Assembly (NCBI GenBank): GCA_965220105.1
Contig: OZ244811.1
Coordinates: forward strand, 3,410,001-3,474,000
Source: Bin87 sp965220105
GTDB lineage: Bacteria > Chloroflexota > Dehalococcoidia > Lucifugimonadales > UBA3495
Direction: 5' to 3'
DNA length: 64,000 nucleotides
Shown in pieces: positions 8,290 to 17,119 of this stretch. The translations under genes and the position numbers were made by a program. The notes beneath the pieces are model-generated. The model saw only the letters and a list, made by a program, of their open reading frames with translations. It was not told the DNA's origin and did not search any database. The stretch's first letter is position 1. Every line of letters begins with the position of its first letter.

Positions 8290-9609
8290 TCAGTCGGCCG
8301 GCGTGGCAACCATCGACGCGCTGGGGCGGGACGGGGGACGGGCGAGCAGCAGGGCGGCAGCGGTAAGCGCACCCAACACCGCGTAGATAATGAACGCGTA
8401 GCTGTAGGAACCGGCGAACTGGAACACCAGCCCGGACGCAACGGCTCCGATGGCCTGACCCAACGAGGTGAAGGGTTCGGTCACGCCGCGGATGGCGCCC
8501 AGCGACTGGCGCCCGAAGAAGTCGGCATAGGCCACCGCCGGCACGACCAGGATCCCGGCGACGGCCAGGCCAAAGAGTCCGGCGGCGATGAAGGCCAGCA
8601 GCGCGGTGTTAGCCACGACGAACAGGCCCGAGGCAACCGCCATCACCAGCGCCACCATGGCGTAGGTGTAGGACACCCGCACGTTCTCAAGCACCCGCCC
8701 CCACAGAAGGCTGCCCAGCCCGGCGCCGGCGGCGTTGACCACGATGCTCAGCTGGGACAGAGTCAGGTTGATGCCCCGGGAGTGCAGCAGGTCGGCCTGA
8801 TATACGTTGGTGCCGGATTGCAGCAGGAACAGGAAACCGGTGCCGACGGCCAAAATCCACAACACCGGCGTCCGCATCGCCTGACGGGTCGTCCATTGCT
8901 CCTCGCCCGAAGCCGGCGCGGCGGTGGCGACGACGGCCGGACCGCCCGGGGCTGCCGGGTCGACCTCGGCGGGCGGGTCGCCATCCGGGAGCAGGCCCAC
9001 ATCCTCGGGGCGTTGGGCCACCAGCAACGCCGCCGGCGCCAGCGCGATGGCGTAAACCATGAGGCCCAGGACGATCCACGCGGTTTGCCAGCCGTAGGCG
9101 AAGCTTACCCAGGTGGCGACCAGCGGGAATACCGCCATGCCGCCCGAGTGGGAGAAGAACAGCAAACCGGTGGCTCGCCCGCGCTGCCGCACGAACCAGC
9201 GCCCGACGACGGTGGCGGCGCCCACGTTGAGCGGGCTGCTAAACATGATGCGGCCCACGGCCATCGCCGAGTAAAACAGCGCGATGTGTACGTCCAGCCA
9301 GGCCAGCGCGATGGTGCTGAGGCCGATGATGATGAGTCCCAGCACGAGCACTGTCCGGGTGCCGAAACGGTCGATGGACCAGCCGACCGGCGGTGATGCT
9401 CCGGTAGCCAGCAGTCCGCCCACGGCTGCCGCTCCGCCCACCAGGGCGCGGCTCCAGCCTGTCTCCGCGACGATGAGTGGCACGAAGACGGCAAAGGTCA
9501 GGCTGCCGGCGGCGTTGCGGACGAACATGCTGCTGCCGGCTGCGCCCAGCACTACCCAGCCGTAGTAGAACGGAGTGCGGCTGGATATGTAAGCGATCAG
9601 CAGGTGCAT
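8290..9609 (-). CDS. MFS transporter
   Basis: 439 residues from the ATG at 9607-9609 (MHLLIAYISSRTPFYYG), one base after the DUF4276 stop. About 12 hydrophobic segments are visible, with the MFS loop 2-3 motif as PPVGWSIDRFGTR (about residues 68-80) and a long Ala/Pro/Asp-rich cytoplasmic linker near the middle (DGDPPAEVDPAAPGG). The N-terminal FYYGWVVLGAA is common in oxalate/formate-antiporter-like MFS members. The substrate is unknown. It is directly downstream of the ATPase/DUF4276 pair, so transcription may read through. Confidence 0.85.
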   Translation of the reverse strand: MHLLIAYISSRTPFYYGWVVLGAAGSSMFVRNAAGSLTFAVFVPLIVAETGWSRALVGGAAAVGGLLATGASPPVGWSIDRFGTRTVLVLGLIIIGLSTIALAWLDVHIALFYSAMAVGRIMFSSPLNVGAATVVGRWFVRQRGRATGLLFFSHSGGMAVFPLVATWVSFAYGWQTAWIVLGLMVYAIALAPAALLVAQRPEDVGLLPDGDPPAEVDPAAPGGPAVVATAAPASGEEQWTTRQAMRTPVLWILAVGTGFLFLLQSGTNVYQADLLHSRGINLTLSQLSIVVNAAGAGLGSLLWGRVLENVRVSYTYAMVALVMAVASGLFVVANTALLAFIAAGLFGLAVAGILVVPAVAYADFFGRQSLGAIRGVTEPFTSLGQAIGAVASGLVFQFAGSYSYAFIIYAVLGALTAAALLLARPPSRPSASMVATPAD

Positions 9610-9610
9610 G

Positions 9611-10252
9611 TCAGACCCTCGACTCCAGTTCACGCAAAGCCGCGAGAGTGTCATCGCGGAATCTGCTCCAGGAAGGCACCTGTTCCAGTGGGCCGCCAAC
9701 GCGGAGATTTTCGAGCAACTGGCGGCGAAGTTCGGGCAACGATCGATTAAATTCCCTGGATTTCCGATTTCCTGACACCGCCGCCGCTCGCGTCAACGCT
9801 TCCTCGAGGACCGCCTTGGGGTCACGGATTCCTTCAACGAGATTGGGTGATGGCAAACCAGGAGGCTCGGTGCCGGTGGGCCTGCCGGCTACTCTTCGGA
9901 TGGCTGACTCGTCCAGCAAGAGCCACGCTTCCGTTTCTTGCACCGGGATAACCGCGACCCACGGCCCGGTGAATTCCGCCTCCTGTACGGCGTTCTCGAT
10001 CTCCGACAATCTTCTCATTGGCCCAGCCGATCTGGTTTCTCTGTCGGAGTCGGCATCTCGATGCACGAACAGCAAATCCACCGGCCCGGCATGTTGTATA
10101 CCGTAACGTATCTTGTCGGTTACACGATTTCCACGATATGACGTGGCGCTGTCTACTTCGGTAGCGCCATTCAAAACTAATAAATCTGCCAAATGGTGCT
10201 CTAAAGGTGTATCGGTCGGACCTTCGCAAACCAGCAAAAACCGCACTAACAT
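9611..10252 (-). CDS. DUF4276 family protein (TOPRIM-like nuclease candidate)
   Basis: 213 residues from the ATG at 10250-10252, overlapping the end of the ATPase gene by 7 nt. Candidate catalytic residues fit a TOPRIM-like fold: Glu10 in LLVCEGPTD, the DxD pair in FVHRDADSD (about 66 and 68) and acidic residues in IPVQETEAWLLLDE. DUF4276 genes are commonly found beside SMC/RecF-like ATPases; such ATPase-TOPRIM pairs include OLD- and PARIS-type phage defence. The pairing here is seen; a defence role is inferred. An in-frame extension upstream of Met is shadow coding within the ATPase gene. Confidence 0.8.
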   Translation of the reverse strand: MLVRFLLVCEGPTDTPLEHHLADLLVLNGATEVDSATSYRGNRVTDKIRYGIQHAGPVDLLFVHRDADSDRETRSAGPMRRLSEIENAVQEAEFTGPWVAVIPVQETEAWLLLDESAIRRVAGRPTGTEPPGLPSPNLVEGIRDPKAVLEEALTRAAAVSGNRKSREFNRSLPELRRQLLENLRVGGPLEQVPSWSRFRDDTLAALRELESRV

Positions 10253-11706
10253 GCCACTGGCCAGAACGGAGGAGGAAACTGCAACTGGATTCCTTCTGGT
10301 GGCATGAGATAAGACTGCAGCTCGAGCATCCCTACACCCCGGGATTTTCCACCGTCGCTGGCGTTTCCCCGGTCGCGCCACGAATTTTGCAAGGGGTAGC
10401 AACGTAGCGGGCGGATGACCTCTCCGGAAATCCCGCGCACCGCGGGATTCTTCACCAGCACCAGGTCCTCGGAATTTTGCAATTGCACAAAATAGGGCGA
10501 GTGGGTAGCGACAATCATTTGACGCAAGGGGTTGTCTTTTGCGACAGCTTCATCTGGGGCTACGGCGATATCGTGCAACAATCCGTTCATGTCCGGCAGC
10601 TTGGCCGGATGAATGCCATTCTCGGGCTCCTCCATGCAAAACACCCCGGTGGCGTCGGCGGATTCGGCTATAGCCAGGAGCGCCAGGAATCGCAGAGCGC
10701 CGTCGGAGATTGAATTGGCCCGCAACCGTACCCCGTACGAGTCTTCAATCTCCAGCGAAAAAAGCTGACGCACGTCGTCCGGCACGGGCCGCACTGATTG
10801 AACCGGAATCAACGTAGATAACCTGCTCGAAATCCTGCCGAGGATGTCATCCGGCGGGTCGGCATCGCCGTTCAGGCGATTCCCGGGATTGGCCAAGTGT
10901 TGCAGTGTGGCCGGAATGTGCGCGCCGTTGGCGGCGATGCCGGGGGCTTGGGTGTAACGGTCGGGGCGGCGCATGGCGGAGGGTTCCAGCGCGAGTACGC
11001 GCCAGCTCTGCATTTCTCGGCGGGCTGCCAGGATCGTTGGCGTGGCCACGGTGCGTTCGGTGCCGATGATCGTGTGAGTCGCCGCCTGTGCCGCTGCGGG
11101 TCGGGGCTGTCCTCGAGACCCGCCGTCCTGGTGCACTTCGATGGTAGTTTGTCCGTTGGCGTCATCAACGCTGGTGGAGATGAACCCACTGCTGGCCCGG
11201 CGCGTGTTGTAGACTACCGGATCCCGGAATTTCGCTGCGCTGTGGGGGAATTTCAGGTGGTCCTTTGCCTCGCCCTTAATTATGGGTCGTAGCGCCTCGC
11301 GTTCCAACACCAAACCACCCAAAGGGCCGGCGGCTGACGACGGAGGTTCGTATCGGAACGACACCTCGTAACGGAGGAAGGAAGACGACGCTTTTGCCTG
11401 GCGACCAAGGTCATCGGAGACATCCCCGTCAACTATCATCTCGGCGGCGAACTCCATACGTTGCCTACGCCCGGATCGGCCCGAGAAAAACAGGTCGGCA
11501 ATCTCGCCCGTCTCTTCGCCGGAGCTGCGGACCCTCAGCGCCGCTTCATTGATGGGATGTTCTGTCAACAAGGACAGGAACCGGACGGCGTCAAATATAT
11601 TGGATTTGCCTGCGCCATTGGGCCCGGCTATGCAAGTGTAAGGTCCGAAGTCCAGGGAGAAATCGACCAGATTTTTGAAGCCGTTGACTTCCAGACGGGT
11701 CAACAT
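10246..11706 (-). CDS. AAA (RecF/SMC-like) ATPase, partner of DUF4276
   Basis: 486 residues. The N-terminus MLTRLEVNGFKNLVDFSLDF is the classic beginning of AAA_21/RecF-type ATPases. Walker A is AGPNGAGKSN at about 27-36. Towards the C-terminus come the signature-like SISDGALRFLALLAIAES, Walker B/Glu in FCMEEPENGIHP and the H-loop VATHSPYFVQ. The middle region (about 90-300) is a variable arm. With the overlapping DUF4276 gene it forms a two-component ATPase-nuclease unit similar in plan to OLD and PARIS systems. It is probably the first gene of an ATPase-DUF4276-MFS transcription unit. Confidence 0.88.
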   Translation of the reverse strand: MLTRLEVNGFKNLVDFSLDFGPYTCIAGPNGAGKSNIFDAVRFLSLLTEHPINEAALRVRSSGEETGEIADLFFSGRSGRRQRMEFAAEMIVDGDVSDDLGRQAKASSSFLRYEVSFRYEPPSSAAGPLGGLVLEREALRPIIKGEAKDHLKFPHSAAKFRDPVVYNTRRASSGFISTSVDDANGQTTIEVHQDGGSRGQPRPAAAQAATHTIIGTERTVATPTILAARREMQSWRVLALEPSAMRRPDRYTQAPGIAANGAHIPATLQHLANPGNRLNGDADPPDDILGRISSRLSTLIPVQSVRPVPDDVRQLFSLEIEDSYGVRLRANSISDGALRFLALLAIAESADATGVFCMEEPENGIHPAKLPDMNGLLHDIAVAPDEAVAKDNPLRQMIVATHSPYFVQLQNSEDLVLVKNPAVRGISGEVIRPLRCYPLQNSWRDRGNASDGGKSRGVGMLELQSYLMPPEGIQLQFPPPFWPVAC

Positions 11707-11775
11707 CGCGGGCCTCCGAAGGACAGGGGAGTATGCGCTATTCTAGCATGGGCCTTCCGGTGAACCGGGATTGCG

Positions 11776-13530
11776 TTATCGCTCCGCGCCGGTGAGGTAC
11801 TGGTGCATTTCGCAGGCGAACCAGAGGGCCATGCTGCCGGTGCGGTCGTCCTGACCGCTGACGGCGGTGCGGTTCAGGTAAGCGCGAATGTCGGGCATGA
11901 CGCCGGTGCTGATGCAGCCGTCGACCACGCCACCGGCTTCGTCGATGCGTTCGCACAGGGCGCGCCAGCAGGCAGACAGGCCGGCGGCATAGCCGGCGTC
12001 ATCGTCTGCCGAGAGTCGGCCCTCGCGCAGGCCCCGGGCCAGGGCGTACCCCACCATGCAGGTTGACGTCAGTTCGCCCCACGCGCCGGGGACGTCGACC
12101 AGCTCGCCGAAGGTGCCCCAGGGTTGCTGCACGCGGAGCAGGGCCGCCAAGTGGTTCCGGTGGCGGCGTTCCAGATCGGGTCGCGCGGGATGGTCGGAGG
12201 GTAGGTAAGTCAGCGCTTCGGCGTAACCCAGAGCGGCGAAACCGTTGCCCCGGCTCCAGTAGAAAGGAGCGGAGCGGGCATGCCAGAACAGGCCGTTGTC
12301 CTGCTGCACGTCGCCGCCGTCCACGAGAAAATCGGCCAGCATGAGGACGTACCTGGCATCGCCGGTAATGCGGTGAGCGCGCCCCAGCATCGCGCCGCAC
12401 ATGAACATGTCCTCGACGCGAAAATCGGGATCACAGGGCGCCGGCGCCTCGCCGGATTCCCGGGGCACGAAGCGGTCGGCGGCGTTCAGGAATAACCTCC
12501 GGTAGCGGTCCTCGCCGGTGGCGTCGGCCAGGCGGGCGGCCCACACGACGCCGGTGAGCGCCGCGCCGCCCACGCCGGTCAGGTGCGTCTCCGGGTCGGT
12601 GACGATTGGTTCCACCAGCCGGGCGATATCGGGCGCCGGGTCGGCATAGGTGTCGTCCAGGGCGGCCAGGCGGAGACGTCCGCTGATGCCCACGCCCTGG
12701 GTGTAGTTCACCGGGTCCAGCGCGTGGCCGAATCGGCTGGCGAGGAGGCGGGCCAGTTCCAGCGGCGGGCGGGCCCGACGGGCGGCCAGGGCCAGTCGCC
12801 CGGCGGAGGGCGGGACGGCGGCATTCCTGCCGGTGAGCGCCCACAAGGTTGTCAACGCGTCGGTGAGGCCGGTCCACGGTGTGGTCAGGCGCAGCGCGGG
12901 GATGGTGCCGGGGGCATCGTCCGCCGAACGGCCCAGGGCGGCCACCAGCGAGTCGCCGTCCACCAGGGGAGTTGCGGCCAGTGCAGATGCTATGGGCGAG
13001 CCGGCGGTGGCGGCGTTGGCGTGCCAAACGGCAGCTGCGCCGTCATCGTCGGTCAAGGCGACTTCCACCAAGAGGTCGGGCACCTGGTAGGTTATCCAGC
13101 GCCACAGGTAGCGGCGTTCCGGAGCGGTTTCGTCGAAATAGAAACCATCCTGGGGAGGATAACCGTTGGTCAGGTCGACGCGCTGGTCTGCGGAGGCTTC
13201 CCAGTCGCCGCCGGCCAGGGCGTCGGGATTGGCGGCCACCACAGCCGACAGTGCGACCCCGCTGGCGCCGGCGTAACCAGACTGAACGAAACGGTCCAGC
13301 GCCACCAGCAGCCGGGGAGTGTCGGCGGGATTGCCGCGCAGTCCGGCAATGAGCAGCACTGCCGGCCGATGCGGGTCGGTTGCCGACGGGAGCGTCCGCG
13401 TGTCCTGCAGGGCCAGGATGGGTCGCAGCGCCGGAGTCAGGCCGATGGCGGCGGTCTGCCACCAGCCGGTGTTGCGTCTGCGAACCAGGTTCACCAGGGC
13501 AGCGTTGATGTCGGTGGGGTGCATGGTCAT
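11776..13530 (-). CDS. GH88/GH105-like glycoside hydrolase with unknown N-terminal domain
   Basis: 584 residues. The C-terminal half (about 270-580) matches the alpha/alpha-barrel of unsaturated rhamnogalacturonyl hydrolases, with DMFMCGAMLGRAHRITG, FWHARSAPFYWSRGNGFAA (the SRGNGF/W landmark), GTFGELVDVPGAWGELT and a final barrel helix. The N-terminal half has an alpha/beta segment, RPAVLLIAGLRGNPADTPRL, that I cannot assign firmly; it could be an M14- or hydrolase-like fold. There is no signal peptide, so action is cytoplasmic, on an imported unsaturated uronyl oligosaccharide (inferred). An ATG three codons in (13524) is an alternative start. Confidence 0.68.
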   Translation of the reverse strand: MTMHPTDINAALVNLVRRRNTGWWQTAAIGLTPALRPILALQDTRTLPSATDPHRPAVLLIAGLRGNPADTPRLLVALDRFVQSGYAGASGVALSAVVAANPDALAGGDWEASADQRVDLTNGYPPQDGFYFDETAPERRYLWRWITYQVPDLLVEVALTDDDGAAAVWHANAATAGSPIASALAATPLVDGDSLVAALGRSADDAPGTIPALRLTTPWTGLTDALTTLWALTGRNAAVPPSAGRLALAARRARPPLELARLLASRFGHALDPVNYTQGVGISGRLRLAALDDTYADPAPDIARLVEPIVTDPETHLTGVGGAALTGVVWAARLADATGEDRYRRLFLNAADRFVPRESGEAPAPCDPDFRVEDMFMCGAMLGRAHRITGDARYVLMLADFLVDGGDVQQDNGLFWHARSAPFYWSRGNGFAALGYAEALTYLPSDHPARPDLERRHRNHLAALLRVQQPWGTFGELVDVPGAWGELTSTCMVGYALARGLREGRLSADDDAGYAAGLSACWRALCERIDEAGGVVDGCISTGVMPDIRAYLNRTAVSGQDDRTGSMALWFACEMHQYLTGAER

Positions 13531-13752
13531 GGGGAGACTCCTGGAATGGCGGTGGAATAGTCGGAGGAGCGGAAGCCGGGCGTGTTATGCGGAAGCCGGG
13601 CGTATTATAACGGTAATGACGCCGCTCCCTGGCCGGCCCATCTCCCGACACGCGCGCGGGGGAAGGCATTTTGACAGGGCAGGGTGGCGGCGATACATTG
13701 ACGCCGGCCGAATATTGCATCGGCGTCATCTGGACTGGGGGGTTGGCAGGTT

Positions 13753-15012
13753 ATGCCTCGGTTTGACGATTACACGGGAGCGGACCTGATTCCGCCCTAC
13801 CGAATCCTGGATTTGACCGATCGAAGGGCGGCGTTTTGCGGGCGGCTGTTGGCGGACTACGGAGCCGACGTAGTGAAGGTGGAACCGCCTGGCGGTGATC
13901 CTTCCCGTAGACTCGGCCCATATCCGGGGGGTGCGCCCGACACCGAGCGCAGCCTGGATTTCATGTTCTACAACACCAACAAGCGGTCAATAACGCTGGA
14001 CCTGGACAGCGAGTCGGGTCGGGCGCTGTTCCGCCGGATGGCCGCCGACGCCGACGTCATCATCGAGAGCTTCGACCGCCATTACCTCTACGACCGGGGC
14101 ATCGGATACGACGCGCTGCGCGCCGACAATCCCGGCCTCGTCATGGCGTCGGTGACGCCCTTTGGCTGCACCGGAGAATGGGCGGATTACCAGGGCGACG
14201 ACCTGGTGGTGATGGCGGCCAGCGGGTACATGCAGATTACCGGCGAACCCGACGAGCCGCCGGTGCGCCAGGGCAACGAGCACAGTCACTATCCGGCGGC
14301 GCAATACGCGGCGGTGGGCATCCTGGCGGCGCTGTACTACCGGGATTTCGGCGCCGGCGACACCGGTTCCGGCGTTGGCCAACACATCGACGTTTCGTCC
14401 CAAGAGGCGCTCATTACTTATTACACGGACGCCCATCCAGTGCTTTTGTGGAGACGGTTGGGCCAGAACGTAACCCGCGTCGGCACCAACTCCACGCTGG
14501 TCATACCGTTGGGGGCCTATCCCTGCAAGGACGGGTGGATAGCAGCCGGCGTCATCACGCCGCGGGAGTGGGATGCGCTGGCCGAGTGGATTCACGAAGT
14601 TACCGGAAACAACGAGGTGCTGAACGAGGCCTACCGGGGCGGCAACCAGGACCGGGCCGAGCATATCGACATCATCACGGCGCTTTTCCTGGAGTTTGCC
14701 GAGAATTTCACCGTGCAGGAGTTGTTCCACGAGGGCCAGCGGCGCAACCTGGTGTTCCTGCCGGTGAACGATGTGTCCGACCTGCTGGCCGACCCACAGC
14801 TGGCCGAGTCGGGGTTCTGGTCAGACATCGCACATGATGATGCGACCCTGGGCACGATCAAGTACCCGCTGGGCATATTCCACAGCGAGGAGGTTGCGCC
14901 TCGTCAGCGGCCGGCGCCGTCGCTGGGCTCCGATAACCTGGCCGTGTACCGAGGCGAGCTGGGATTGACCGATGACGAGCTGGCCATCCTGCGGGTCGAT
15001 GGCATCATTTAA
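13753..15012 (+). CDS. CaiB/BaiF family III CoA-transferase
   Basis: 419 residues. Family III CoA-transferases move CoA between carboxylic acids through a catalytic Asp. Landmarks: RILDLTDRRAAFCGRLLADYGADVVKVEPPGGD at the N-terminus, NKRSITLDL, the Asp-containing YQGDDLVVMAASG (about 149-161), and GVGQHIDVSSQEAL. The catalytic Asp is present, unlike in the second family member at 15872. The two genes flank a Uma2 gene and share orientation with short gaps, so they may form one transcription unit. The acyl substrate is unknown. Confidence 0.9.
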   Translation: MPRFDDYTGADLIPPYRILDLTDRRAAFCGRLLADYGADVVKVEPPGGDPSRRLGPYPGGAPDTERSLDFMFYNTNKRSITLDLDSESGRALFRRMAADADVIIESFDRHYLYDRGIGYDALRADNPGLVMASVTPFGCTGEWADYQGDDLVVMAASGYMQITGEPDEPPVRQGNEHSHYPAAQYAAVGILAALYYRDFGAGDTGSGVGQHIDVSSQEALITYYTDAHPVLLWRRLGQNVTRVGTNSTLVIPLGAYPCKDGWIAAGVITPREWDALAEWIHEVTGNNEVLNEAYRGGNQDRAEHIDIITALFLEFAENFTVQELFHEGQRRNLVFLPVNDVSDLLADPQLAESGFWSDIAHDDATLGTIKYPLGIFHSEEVAPRQRPAPSLGSDNLAVYRGELGLTDDELAILRVDGII

Positions 15013-15062
15013 CTGGTTCGATAATTAACCCGTCGCCCCCGAGAGGAACGAGGAGCACAAGC

Positions 15063-15836
15063 ATGGTCACCGCCAAACCGACCACTCCGCGCACCGTGGA
15101 TGAGCGCGACGGGCCGCCAGAGGTGGCAATGCCTCTGGTCGGCGAAATCCGGCTGAACCTGGCAGCGCTGGGCGTGGACGGCGGCGCGCCTGGTTTCTTT
15201 GAGCGGTTGTGCCGATTGTCCGTCGATAACGAGATGTTCCAATTCGAATATTCGGCCAGTGGAGAATTGATAGTGATGCCGCCAACCGGTTCGGACAGCA
15301 GCCTCGGAGAAAATGAGATAAACGGGGGGTTGTACAACTGGACGCGATCCAACTTTGGACAGAACTTCCCGCCAACGGTTATGTTTCGCTTGGCCACCGG
15401 AGCCGGTTACATTCCTGACGCCGCCTGGATAACTCAGCAGCGGTTTGACAACCGCACCGACGAGGAGCGGCGCGGCGCCATCAACGGCGCGCCCGACTTC
15501 GTGGTGGAGGTGCGTTCGCAAAGCGACCGGCTGGCGCCCTTCCTCGCCAAGATGCAGGAGTGGGTGGACGGCGGCGCACGGTTGGGTTGGGGCATAGATG
15601 GTCCCAACGCACGAGCCTACGTGTATCGTCCCGGGCAGGAAGTACAAATTCTCGACAACCCGGAAAATCTTTCCGGCGAGGACGTGCTCCCCGGGTTCGA
15701 ATTCGCCGTCCGCACCTTGGTTTTCGATCGCTACCGGCAGCCTGACGCCGCGTTACCCGATGCGGATGGCGACGAAACGCCCGAAAATGACGACGAGACT
15801 CAAACCGACCGGGAAACGGATACACCCACCGCCTAA
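15063..15836 (+). CDS. Uma2 family endonuclease-like protein
   Basis: 257 residues, start preceded by GAGGAGC. Uma2/DUF820 proteins have a PD-(D/E)xK fold. The core is visible as YSASGELIVMPPTG, YIPDAAWIT and PDFVVEVRSQSDR, followed by a conserved Lys in AKMQEW and GWGIDGPNARAYVYRPG. The C-terminal 35 residues are acidic and low complexity (DGDETPENDDETQ). The family is expanded in Cyanobacteria and Chloroflexota; its role is unsettled. It sits between two CoA-transferase genes, which may be incidental. Confidence 0.85.
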   Translation: MVTAKPTTPRTVDERDGPPEVAMPLVGEIRLNLAALGVDGGAPGFFERLCRLSVDNEMFQFEYSASGELIVMPPTGSDSSLGENEINGGLYNWTRSNFGQNFPPTVMFRLATGAGYIPDAAWITQQRFDNRTDEERRGAINGAPDFVVEVRSQSDRLAPFLAKMQEWVDGGARLGWGIDGPNARAYVYRPGQEVQILDNPENLSGEDVLPGFEFAVRTLVFDRYRQPDAALPDADGDETPENDDETQTDRETDTPTA

Positions 15837-15871
15837 TCCGCAACGTCCAGGGGATTAAAGAGGACATTGAT

Positions 15872-17107
15872 ATGATCACAGATGCAAAACCGTCGGCACT
15901 GACCGGCATCCGCGTTGTTGAGTTTGGACCCTACGTGGCGTTGCCGCTGACCGGGCGGATCCTCGGGTCGCTGGGCGCCGAGGTCATCAAGGTGGAGACC
16001 AACAAGGTGCTGGACGAGATGGCGTTCATCCCGGCCTGGTCCCGGGGCGCCGGCCAGCCTGAGTATCAGCGGGGCAAGAAGCGCATCACCCTGGACGTGC
16101 GGACACCGGAAGGCCGCGACCTGTTACTGGACATGGTGGGTATCAGCGACGTTTTTATGACCAACTTCCGCCGCAATATCCTGGACCGCTGGGGCATCGA
16201 CTTCCCCACCATCCGGGAGCGACGGCCCGACTCTATCATCATGTGGCAGACAGGGCTGGGCGGGCACGGGCCCTATTACTCCTACAAGTCATTCGGCATC
16301 CTGGTGCAGCACCTGTCCGGTGTATCGCTGATGACCGGGCTGCCCGATGAGCCGCCGGGCGTGGTGAACACCTCGTATTCCGACTACCACACCGGCGTCT
16401 TCCAGCCAGCGGCCATCATTGCGGCCCTGATGCGTCGGCGGCTCACCGGCAAAACGGCTACCATGGAATCCTCAATCTTCAAGTCGGGCGTGGCCACGGG
16501 CGGGCCGGCGTTGCTTGATTACCAGCTGAGCGGACGCGGGCCGCAGCGTCGGGGCAACCGGGACGCCTATGCCGCGCCCCACGGCGTATACGCCTGCGCC
16601 GGCGACGACCGCTACATCGCCATCTCCGCTGCCAACGACGAACAATGGCGACGCCTGCGTACGGCCATGGGCGACCCGGCGTGGGCCGCCGCGCCGGAGT
16701 ACGAGACGCGCATCGGCCGGCGACGCAACGAGGATGCGCTGGACGCCGGCATCACAGCGTGGACAGCGACTCAGGATTCGGGCGAGCTTATGGGCAAGTT
16801 GCAGTCGGCGGGGGTGCCGGCGGGCATGGTGTCGCAGGGCAAGGATTTGCACGAAAACGGACACTTGCAGTCCCGAAACTTCTATCAGGACACGCACTAT
16901 TGGGAGGCGCAGCGGGGCGTCAAGGCGACGGAGTGGGAGGAAGGCGAGAGCGTGTCGTGGTCGATACCGGCCCGCATGTCGGGTACGCCGATTGACTTCG
17001 GCAAGTACAGCAACATCGGCGAGGACAACGCCTACGTGTTCGGCGAATTGCTGGGAATGCCGGCCGCCGAGATTGCCCGCCTGGAAGAGGCCGGCGTCAT
17101 CTACTGA
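15872..17107 (+). CDS. CaiB/BaiF family III CoA-transferase homologue lacking the usual Asp
   Basis: 411 residues with an AGAGGAC ribosome site upstream of ATG 15872. The fold is clear: VVEFGPYVALPLTGRILGSLGAEVIKVE, KKRITLDVRTPEGRDLLLDM, MWQTGLGGHGPYY. At the position of the catalytic Asp the sequence reads YKSFGILVQHLSG, with Gly where the Asp of the usual YDxxxQAxSG motif falls. Some heteromeric family III enzymes (for example benzylsuccinate CoA-transferase) have one subunit without the Asp. The Asp-bearing paralogue at 13753 is a plausible partner; that is inference. Confidence 0.88.
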   Translation: MITDAKPSALTGIRVVEFGPYVALPLTGRILGSLGAEVIKVETNKVLDEMAFIPAWSRGAGQPEYQRGKKRITLDVRTPEGRDLLLDMVGISDVFMTNFRRNILDRWGIDFPTIRERRPDSIIMWQTGLGGHGPYYSYKSFGILVQHLSGVSLMTGLPDEPPGVVNTSYSDYHTGVFQPAAIIAALMRRRLTGKTATMESSIFKSGVATGGPALLDYQLSGRGPQRRGNRDAYAAPHGVYACAGDDRYIAISAANDEQWRRLRTAMGDPAWAAAPEYETRIGRRRNEDALDAGITAWTATQDSGELMGKLQSAGVPAGMVSQGKDLHENGHLQSRNFYQDTHYWEAQRGVKATEWEEGESVSWSIPARMSGTPIDFGKYSNIGEDNAYVFGELLGMPAAEIARLEEAGVIY

Positions 17108-17119
17108 CCGCGCGTTGAC

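Noticed and set aside
8209..9396. 395-residue plus-strand ORF
   Set aside because: Antisense to the MFS transporter; composition is typical of GC-rich shadow frames.
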